Source of the DNA: CAYLYP01 sp964387795
Lineage (GTDB): Bacteria; Bacteroidota; Bacteroidia; Bacteroidales; UBA7960
Reading direction: 5' to 3'
Assembly (NCBI GenBank): GCA_964387795.1
Contig: CAYLYP010000063.1
Location: forward strand, 1 to 19,167
DNA length: 19,167 bases
Positions 15,503 through 19,167 of this stretch are shown piece by piece; position 1 is the first letter of the stretch, and each line of letters begins with the position of its first letter. Made by a program: the position numbers and the translations under genes. The notes below the pieces were generated by a model, which was given only the letters and a program-made list of their open reading frames with translations, was not told the DNA's origin and made no database searches.

Positions 15503-17181
15503 TTAATGTTTAAAGTGCCTGATCCCTGTTAATACCATACATAGGTCATGGTTCAAACAATATTCAATAGATGCCTTGTCGTTCACAGAACCTCCCGGCT
15601 GGATAATTGCATTTATACCAGCTTGATGCGCAATCTCTACACAATCAGGAAATGGAAAAAATGCATCAGATGCCATTACTGACCCTTTAACATCCAAACC
15701 AAATGACGCTGCCTTGGCAATGGCCTGCTTTAATGCATCTACTCTTGAAGTCTGACCTGTTCCGCTTGCAAGCATCTGCCCATTCTTTGCCAATACTATT
15801 GCATTTGAACGCGTATGCTTTACAATCTGATTGGCAAACATAAGGTCAAATTGTTGCTGGTTGCCCCCCAGCTTTCCCGAAACAATCCTAAATGTATCAA
15901 AAGACTCCTGTATAAGATCTCTTGTTTGAACCAATACCCCATTTAATAATGACCGATATTGTACTTTAGAATAAGAATCAGATTTCAAATACAAAACTAT
16001 TCGATTTTTCTTTTGTTTGAGGATGTCAAGGCTATTTTTTTCATACCCGGGCGCAATTATTACTTCAAAGAAGATTTTATTGATTTCCTGAGCTGTCTCT
16101 TCTGTTATCGGCCTATTGGCAACTATTACCCCTCCAAAAGCAGAAGTTGGGTCTGCCTCTAAGGCCAATTCCCATGCTTTCAACTGATGATCCCTTAATG
16201 CTACTCCACAAGCATTGTTATGTTTCAATATGGCAAGGGCTGGCTGCTCAAATTCACGGATTAATGACAATCCGGCTTCTATATCAAGTAAGTTATTGTA
16301 AGATACTTCTTTTCCATTCAATTGTTCAAACAACTCATCAATTGCCCCATAGAAAACACCTTTCTGATGAGGATTCTCTCCATAACGAAGGCTATGACCG
16401 CCTTTTATACTGAGCTTAAACGCAACATCTTTATCTGCCTGAAAATATTTAAAAATCTCACTGTCATAATGCGAAGATGTCTCAAAAGCCATCATCGCTA
16501 ATTCTTTGCGTTGATCAAGGCTGATTGTTCCTTCCTGCTCATTAAGCCATTTTACTAATATATCATATTGGCTTATTTGAGATATCACAGCTACATCATT
16601 ATAATTCTTTGCCGCAGCCCTAATCAGTGAAATCCCTCCGATATCTATTTTTTCGATAATCTCTGGTTCCGATGCACCCGATAAAACAGTCTTCTCAAAA
16701 GGATATAAATCTACAACAACAAGATCGAACAATGGAATCATATATTTATGGATCTCTTCCATATCCATGCCTTGCCCCCTTCTGGCCAATATCCCTCCAA
16801 ATACTTTAGGATGTAAGGTCTTTACCCTCCCCCCTAAAATTGAAGGATAGGATGTCAAACTTTCTACAGTCTGGACTTTAAACCNNNNNNNNNNNNNNNN
16901 NNNNNNNNNNNNNNNNNNNNNNNNNNNNNNNNNNNNNNNNNNNNNNNNNNNNNNNNNNNNNNNNNNNNNNNNNNNNNNNNNNNNCCCCCTAAAATTGAAG
17001 GATAGGATGTCAAACTTTCTACAGTCTGGACTTTAAACCCATATTTTTTTAATACTTCATAAGTGCCCCCGGTTGAATAAATCTCAATCCCGTGTTTTTT
17101 TAACTGCTCTGCAAAAGGCAGGAGCTGATCCTTGTCCCATACAGATATTAAAGCTTTCTTAATTTTGAGAGTCTGTTCCAT
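15503..17181 (-). CDS. purH: Bifunctional AICAR formyltransferase/IMP cyclohydrolase, split in the assembly by an artificial gap
   Basis: This cytosolic enzyme catalyses the last two steps of IMP synthesis. The N-terminal IMP cyclohydrolase domain shows KKALISVWDK, IYSTGGTYEVL and GGRVKTLHPKVFGGILARR. The C-terminal formyltransferase domain shows SLRYGENPHQKG, ILKHNNACGVAL with the catalytic Lys-His pair, FPFPDCVEIA and the end TGIRHFKH. A 100-N gap (16885-16984) sits between two copies of the same 55 bp (16830-16884 and 16985-17039). Read literally, the gene is broken into 17181-16985 and 16884-15503. Collapsing the gap and one copy removes 155 bp and gives a continuous 507-aa protein through ESLTSYPSILGGRVKTL, the expected family sequence. 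I therefore regard it as one intact gene, first of a set with mreBCD. Confidence 0.93.
16830..16884. repeat. 55-bp direct repeat, left copy, at contig end
   Basis: Identical over all 55 bases to 16985-17039 and ending exactly at the first N. It encodes the same purH residues (VQTVESLTSYPSILG region) as the right copy. This is best explained as an unmerged contig overlap, not a biological duplication. Confidence 0.95.
16885..16984. other. Assembly gap (100 N) inside purH
   Basis: One hundred undetermined bases join two contig ends that in fact overlap by 55 bp. The round number and the terminal overlap indicate a placeholder with no missing sequence. Confidence 0.95.
16985..17039. repeat. 55-bp direct repeat, right copy, at contig start
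   Basis: It starts at the first base after the N run and equals 16830-16884 base for base. See the purH entry for the collapsed reading. Confidence 0.95.
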
Positions 17182-17298
17182 GAAGTGTTTTTTTTATCCT
17201 GCAAAGTTCTAAAATTAATGCACACCATGTATGCCTGTTTGTCAGATAATTTATACGAAAGTTTTTTCATCGGGTTATCAAAAAAGAAAAAATCATTA

Positions 17299-17306
17299 TA
17301 ACTTTG
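17299..17306 (+). promoter_or_regulatory. Candidate -7 element for the YitT-family gene
   Basis: TAACTTTG matches TAnnTTTG exactly, 42 nt before the ATG at 17349. No clear TTTG -33 element is present. The 167-bp divergent region also has a weaker minus-strand candidate for purH, TAGAACTTTG (17211-17202), with two extra bases inside the element. Confidence 0.42.
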
Positions 17307-17348
17307 TATGAACAGCCGTAGTTAAGTACCTTAAAAAACTATAATACA

Positions 17349-18245
17349 ATGGCTTACATTTCAAAAGAAAAGCTTTTTTCAAAAAAATGGTTTATCAGCT
17401 ATGCCTTGATTACCCTTGGGGCATTCATATTGGCAGCCGGCTTTGTATTCTTTATCTCTCCCTACAAAATTGTACCTGGCGGTGTCTATGGTATTGGCAT
17501 TGTTGCCCATCACCTGATGGGGGTGCCTGTCGGGCTAACGGGGCTCATCCTCAACATTCCGCTTACCCTGATCGGGATTAGACTACTGGGACCTAAATTC
17601 GGGGTGAAAACTGTTGTGGGTTTCTTTCTCTCCTCTGGTTTTATTGATGGACTGACTTATCTGTATGGTGAAAACCCATTGGTTGAAAACGACCCCTTGT
17701 TGTCTTCTATCTTTGGAGGTGTACTTGTCGGGGCTGGTCTTGGATTGATTTTTAAAGCCCGTGCCACAAGCGGCGGCTCCGATATTATTGCAATGATAGT
17801 AACCAAATATACCCGAATTCCTTTAGGACAGGCCTTGATCCTTGTTGACTCGGTAATTGTTATAGCAGGCCTTGTTGCTTTCGGCGATTGGCGAATCCCA
17901 CTCTATTCATGGATTGTCATTTATGTAACAGGTAAAGTGATTGATGGCATACTGGAAGGGATTAGTTACGAAAAAACTCTGTTTATTATTTCTGACAAAC
18001 ATGAACTGATAAAAAACAAAATCCTCTTTGACCTCAAACGTGGTGGCACAATCTTGCCTGGTAAAGGAATGTATAACGGGGCCGATAAACAGGTGCTCTT
18101 TGTCAACGTCAACCGTCGTGAAGTTGCTATCCTGCAGGACTATATCCACCATGTAGATCCAAAAGCATTCCTTACTGTTATTGATGCCTCCGAAATACTG
18201 GGGGAAGGTTTTAAATCTCTTGAAGAAAAAACTGAAAACCATTAA
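17349..18245 (+). CDS. YitT-family membrane protein with C-terminal DUF2179 domain
   Basis: This 298-aa protein has an N-terminal membrane part of five to six helices and a soluble C-terminal domain. The membrane part contains the family's repeated patterns ISPYKIVPGGVYGIGIVAHHL and GLIFKARATSGGSDIIAMIV, the G-x-S/T-G-G-x-D motif. From about residue 215 the sequence EKTLFIISDKHELIKNKI, GGTILPGKGMYNGADKQVLF and NRREVAILQDYIHHVDPKAFLTVIDASEILGEGF fits DUF2179, a ferredoxin-like cytosolic domain. Function and transported substrate, if any, are not known for the family. It is divergent from purH and has no obvious intrinsic terminator behind it. Confidence 0.92.
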   Translation: MAYISKEKLFSKKWFISYALITLGAFILAAGFVFFISPYKIVPGGVYGIGIVAHHLMGVPVGLTGLILNIPLTLIGIRLLGPKFGVKTVVGFFLSSGFIDGLTYLYGENPLVENDPLLSSIFGGVLVGAGLGLIFKARATSGGSDIIAMIVTKYTRIPLGQALILVDSVIVIAGLVAFGDWRIPLYSWIVIYVTGKVIDGILEGISYEKTLFIISDKHELIKNKILFDLKRGGTILPGKGMYNGADKQVLFVNVNRREVAILQDYIHHVDPKAFLTVIDASEILGEGFKSLEEKTENH

Positions 18246-18255
18246 TGCATTTTCA

Positions 18256-18263
18256 TACTTTTG
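18256..18263 (+). promoter_or_regulatory. Candidate -7 element upstream of the structured element and lipB
   Basis: TACTTTTG matches TAnnTTTG exactly. Transcription would start near 18270, about 19 nt before the outer repeat arm at 18289, giving lipB a leader of about 287 nt that includes the whole structure. No TTTG -33 element is visible at the right distance. Confidence 0.33.
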
Positions 18264-18288
18264 TCTTATGGCTTTATGTGCAAACAGG

Positions 18289-18508
18289 GCCTGCTGAAAA
18301 TTCTTTAAGACATCAATTGCGAAACGATAAGGCGAAATTGTGCAACAAAACCATGAGCCGATGGCAAGCAAGCAGATGATGCCTTAATGAACAACAGAAA
18401 TACAATGCAAACATATTAGCACATAAGGACTTAAATCCTTATTTGCAATATTATCAAATGGCATTGTAAATAGTATTCATTCTGCTTGTAAAGTGTTTTT
18501 CAGCAGGC
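18289..18508. repeat. Nested inverted-repeat element, possible structured RNA or MITE-like remnant
   Basis: Four perfect inverted repeats share roughly one axis. They are GCCTGCTGAAAA (18289-18300) with TTTTCAGCAGGC (18497-18508); CAAGCAGA (18369-18376) with TCTGCTTG (18481-18488); TACAATGC (18401-18408) with GCATTGTA (18461-18468); and ATAAGGA (18423-18429) with TCCTTAT (18436-18442). The fold is a long interrupted hairpin with one large one-sided loop of about 68 nt. No target-site duplication of three or more bases is evident beside the outer arms, no transposase is present, and no second copy lies in the window. I cannot name a family. Confidence 0.6.
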
Positions 18509-18556
18509 GCAAAAAAGGATTTTTACATTCAGTATCATATCAACAATTTAACAATC

Positions 18557-19167
18557 ATGAAAAACCATCTGGTAAAATTTGAAGACCTTGGCAGTGTTGA
18601 ATACAAACAGGCATGGGATTATCAGGAACAGCTCTTTAATGACATCATCAAGCTAAAGGTCAAAAACCGTGACCTTGAACCCCAGGATCAAATGAATACC
18701 CCAAACTATCTTTTGTTTTGCGAACATCCACATGTATTCACCCTTGGCAAAAATGGCTCTGAAAACAACCTGCTTGCCGATTATATTCAGCTCAGGGCAA
18801 AAAATGCCACCTTCATTAAAATTGACAGGGGTGGCGATATTACCTATCATGGCCCCGGACAAATAGTTGGATATCCAATACTTGACCTTGATAACTTCTC
18901 CCCAAACATCCATCAATATGTTGAATATCTCGAAGAAGCCATTATCCGCACCCTTGCCGAATACAATATTATGGCAACAAGGCTCAAAGGGGCATCAGGC
19001 GTTTGGTTGGATTCTGATAAGCCCGGACTGGCAAGAAAAATCTGCGCCATTGGTATCAGGACCAGCAGATGGGTCACAATGCATGGCTTCGCTTTCAATG
19101 TGAATACCGACCTCTCCTATTTCGACCTGATAAATCCTTGTGGCTTTACGGATAAAAAAGCCACTTC
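18557..19167 (+). CDS. lipB: Octanoyltransferase LipB, 3' end cut off by window end
   Basis: LipB transfers octanoyl from acyl carrier protein to lipoyl-dependent proteins, the first step of endogenous lipoylation, in the cytosol. The ATG at 18557 opens MKNHLVKFEDLGSVEYKQAW, the family N-terminus. Visible motifs are LLFCEHPHVFTLGKNG, RGGDITYHGPGQIVGYPI at 91-108, RLKGASGVW, and KICAIGIR with the catalytic lysine K161. LINPCG carries the acyl-accepting Cys195. The window stops after 203 complete codons plus two bases, so the last few tens of residues are missing. The gene lies 48 nt after the structured element and on the same strand as the YitT-family gene. Confidence 0.95.
   Translation, partial: MKNHLVKFEDLGSVEYKQAWDYQEQLFNDIIKLKVKNRDLEPQDQMNTPNYLLFCEHPHVFTLGKNGSENNLLADYIQLRAKNATFIKIDRGGDITYHGPGQIVGYPILDLDNFSPNIHQYVEYLEEAIIRTLAEYNIMATRLKGASGVWLDSDKPGLARKICAIGIRTSRWVTMHGFAFNVNTDLSYFDLINPCGFTDKKAT

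Larger units (their letters stand above)
18246..18556. other. Non-coding region between the YitT-family gene and lipB
   Basis: These 311 bp hold no recognisable gene on either strand. They contain a -7-like element (18256-18263) and, at 18289-18508, a set of nested inverted repeats described separately. The last 48 bp before lipB show no TAnnTTTG element. Confidence 0.7.

Noticed and set aside
15503..17181. purH as a pseudogene or a duplicated domain
   Set aside because: The break coincides with N and an exact contig-end overlap; collapsing it restores the full frame.
17907..18371. 154-codon minus-strand open frame overlapping the YitT gene end and the non-coding region
   Set aside because: Most of it is antisense to the DUF2179 part of the YitT gene, and the remainder crosses the structured element. 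No family resemblance is seen.
18289..18508. 6S RNA, tmRNA, SRP RNA or RNase P RNA for the structured element
   Set aside because: The overall hairpin shape loosely recalls 6S RNA, but I see none of the conserved sequence blocks of these RNAs, so no name is given.
1..19167. CRISPR array, insertion sequence, prophage or toxin-antitoxin pair
   Set aside because: No regularly spaced repeats, transposase, integrase, phage structural protein or small paired genes were found on either strand.

Overview
The window is a stretch of ordinary chromosome from a member of the Bacteroidota, most probably Bacteroidales-like. The signs are: moderately AT-rich DNA; starts with little recognisable Shine-Dalgarno sequence; several upstream regions carrying the phylum-specific -7 element TAnnTTTG; a bacterial GH3-family protein; a DUF4369/TlpA-type lipoprotein; and the purH-mreB-mreC-mreD gene order. 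No transposase, phage gene, CRISPR array or antibiotic-resistance gene is visible. The sequence is a draft assembly: it holds a 10-N gap inside the M1 peptidase gene and a 100-N gap inside purH.

Layout, left to right. A truncated tRNA-Asp(GTC) on the minus strand with a well-formed promoter (1-147). A plus-strand class I/II aminotransferase (356-1555) ending at a strong terminator that also faces the converging minus-strand set GH3 -> LysE-type exporter -> gltX (5386-1626). A 342-bp AT-rich divergent region, then plus-strand GAPDH (5729-6733), whose terminator hairpin abuts the stop codon of the converging minus-strand set TlpA-like lipoprotein -> M1 metallopeptidase with a barrel-like C-terminus -> LpxH-like hydrolase (11847-6780). 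Next on the minus strand is a YrbG-type Ca2+/Na+ antiporter (12964-12005), preceded by mreD, mreC, mreB and purH (transcribed 17181 -> 13033). On the plus strand follow a YitT-family membrane protein (17349-18245), a 311-bp non-coding stretch with nested inverted repeats, and the first 203 codons of lipB, cut by the window end.

How the genes work together. The content is housekeeping: central carbon metabolism (GAPDH), amino-acid metabolism and translation (aminotransferase, GluRS, tRNA-Asp), purine synthesis (PurH), cell shape (MreBCD), lipid A (LpxH), lipoylation (LipB), envelope redox and peptide processing (TlpA-like, M1). Points deserving a second look are: the structured non-coding element before lipB (18289-18508); an intrinsic-terminator-like hairpin between mreB and mreC; the absence of mrdA/rodA after mreD; the GH3-LysE-gltX operon; the M1 peptidase apparently fused to an outer-membrane barrel; and a 55-bp duplication around the purH gap that looks like an assembly artefact, so purH is probably intact (507 aa). 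I see no convincing evidence for a wholly new multi-gene system here.
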